DNA of 64,000 nt from positions 1,612,001 through 1,676,000 of the forward strand of contig KV748185.1 in NCBI GenBank assembly GCA_001692895.1, written 5' to 3'. The position numbers and the translations under genes are program-made. A model generated the notes under the pieces. It did not search any database, was not told the DNA's origin, and was given only the letters and a program-made list of their open reading frames with translations. This document shows, in pieces, positions 62,688 to 64,000 of this stretch (within the stretch, counting starts at the first letter, position 1; each line of letters starts with the position of its first letter). The DNA is from Cenococcum geophilum 1.58. Lineage: Eukaryota > Ascomycota > Dothideomycetes > Gloniales > Gloniaceae.

Positions 62688-64000
62688 GTAAATAGAGTTC
62701 CTTTTATAGTTTAACTTTGTAATTATATATAGACCTAGCAGTAAAGCCACGCTCCCTAATACCCTAAGCTGGCTACTAGGAATAAGGCCTAAGGATACTA
62801 ATAATAAACGCCTCCGCTACTAAGCCTAAGTCGTTATACCACCCTAGAAAGTTAACCCTATAATCTTAGAAGAATTATTATATAAGTCCCGTAATTCTAA
62901 TAATATAGAGTTTATAGCCGCTCTAAACCCTAAAATAGCTAAAAAGTTACTAAATAAGTTAATCTAGCTGGGATACTAGGAGAATAAACTTGTAAGAGAT
63001 ATAGTGGCGGCCCTATATAATTAGAAAGCTCGCTATTAGCTTTAAAAAAAATTAGGAAATTACTTTATTGCAATAAGTTAGAATATAGTATTATTAACAG
63101 ATAGATCTACTTCCACTAATATCTCTTTATCCCTAACGCCCTAAACCACTACCTAAAAGTTACCTATTACTCTTATAGTAGCGGCCCCACTAGTTACCCT
63201 AGCTAGGTTAAGACTTTTAACCTTTAAACCGAATATACTAGTGGCTAGGAATCTCCTAGTTTACGGCTACCTTTATTAAAGACTATGCCCTATACTTTTA
63301 TACTAAGACCCCCTATTCTGCCCCGCTTAGTTTCCTAAAGCTATTAAAATTATCTACTCGCCCGTAAACCGATATCTTAATTAACTATATTATAACGCTA
63401 CTGGTATACTAATACTACGGTAAGGTATATAAATATATCTTTATTATTATAGACCGCCTAACTAAAATATAATACCTTATTTTAGTAATAGGACTCTTAA
63501 TAAAAAAGCTAGTTAATAGCTTTATTAATAACGTATATAAGCTCTACGGTATACTAAATACAATTATCTCTAATTATAGCATATAATTTATTAGCGACTT
63601 CTAGCGATGACTAAGTAAATACCTTAAGACAACCTTATAACTAAGCTTAGCCTAGTACCTAAAAATAGACGGCTAAACTAAAATTATTAACGCTGCTATA
63701 AATAAATACCTTTATACTTTTATTAGCTTTATATAAGATAACTAGGTTAACTATCTACCGCTTACTAAGTTTACTATAAATAACTAAGTTAACGAGAGTA
63801 TAGATATCTCCCCATTTTTTATAAACTATAGCTTTAACCCTCGCCTCGGAATTAAGCCTACTAGCCCCTATTTATTAACACTATTAGTATAAGTAAAGAA
63901 GGAGTTCTTCCGCGTAGACTTTATGGCCAACCGTTTTAAGCGGATATTAATATAGCTTAAGGCCCTAGCCTGGATTTTATAGTAATACTATAAAGATAAT
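62688..64000 (+). pseudogene. Element J RNase H end and integrase, cut by window end
   Basis: After K the frame reads VIIYRPSSKATLPNTLS (consensus I.YRPG..N..ADALSR), then LGIRPKDTNNKRLR, then an integrase core near 63410-63600 with KYIFIIIDRLTK and TIISNYSI*FIS, and near 63660 YLKIDG*TKIIN. It ends in the linker to the C-terminal domain (FMANRFKRI) at the window edge. Many stops. Confidence 0.83.

Larger units (their letters stand above)
51552..64000 (+). mobile_element. Gypsy element J (plus strand), 5' LTR to integrase, interrupted by K, runs off the window
   Basis: 5' LTR 51552-51748, gag, zinc knuckle, protease, RT and RNase H up to 56090. After element K (TSD GTCTA) the RNase H frame resumes at 62688 and continues into integrase to position 64000. 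The 3' LTR is outside. Confidence 0.88.

Noticed and set aside
1..64000. Host protein-coding, tRNA or rRNA genes
   Set aside because: None found by eye. All stretches with coding signal match LINE, Copia or Gypsy domains or lie inside their boundaries.
1..64000. Centromere or telomere identity
   Set aside because: No telomeric repeats are visible. Nested RIPed elements are typical of pericentromeres but also of dispersed AT-rich blocks, and sequence alone does not decide.

Overview
This window looks like a heterochromatic, transposon-filled block from a filamentous ascomycete (Pezizomycotina-type) genome. I found no host gene, tRNA or rRNA. Almost every base falls in a decayed retroelement: one Tad1-like LINE, copies of seven Gypsy/chromovirus LTR families, two Copia elements, one miniature LTR element, and one TA-flanked non-autonomous element. 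The reason for calling it a filamentous ascomycete is the mutation pattern. CA and TG dinucleotides are scarce and TA is abundant, while CG is kept. In-frame stops are nearly all TAG/TAA at former Gln or Trp codons, and zinc-knuckle Cys codons have become Tyr. This is the signature of repeat-induced point mutation (RIP), known only from fungi.

Layout from left to right. 1-~5570: LINE on the minus strand, cut by the window edge. ~5570-22055: Gypsy G (minus), interrupted by the LINE, by Gypsy A (5907-12199, plus) and by Copia B (14320-20528, minus). 22056-25639: 3' part of Gypsy C1 (plus). 25640-33265: a second C copy (C2) split by complete Gypsy D (26531-32708, plus). 33266-34990 and 43145-43653: Copia H (plus), split by A', a second A-family copy on the minus strand (34991-43144). 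A' itself carries an 1808-bp, TA-flanked, non-RIPed element at 40904-42711. 43654-46571: Gypsy E' (minus), split by a 1190-bp TRIM-like LTR element (45253-46442). 46572-51551: Gypsy I (minus). 51552-64000: Gypsy J (plus, runs off the right edge), split by Gypsy K (56091-62682, plus, same family as E').

The pieces fit one nested tree: E' contains H, the TRIM and I; H contains C2 and A'; C2 contains C1 and D; C1 contains G; G contains the LINE, A and B; I contains J; J contains K. Both ends and target-site duplications are visible for A (CTAAT), B (CTAAC), D (GTTAA), A' (CGGCC), K (GTCTA) and the island element (TA), and nearly so for the TRIM. The other nestings are inferred, because one end lies outside the window.

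Most unusual: (i) the un-RIPed minisatellite-bearing TA element; (ii) an antisense reading frame with an acidic tail between pol and the 3' LTR of K; (iii) a 23-bp palindrome with a linked AT-rich motif near the ends of four otherwise different LTR families; (iv) the TRIM; (v) the depth of nesting. The elements are dead as coding units: each pol frame carries many stops. Internal domain boundaries are approximate (tens of bases); LTR, TSD and TIR coordinates were counted directly.
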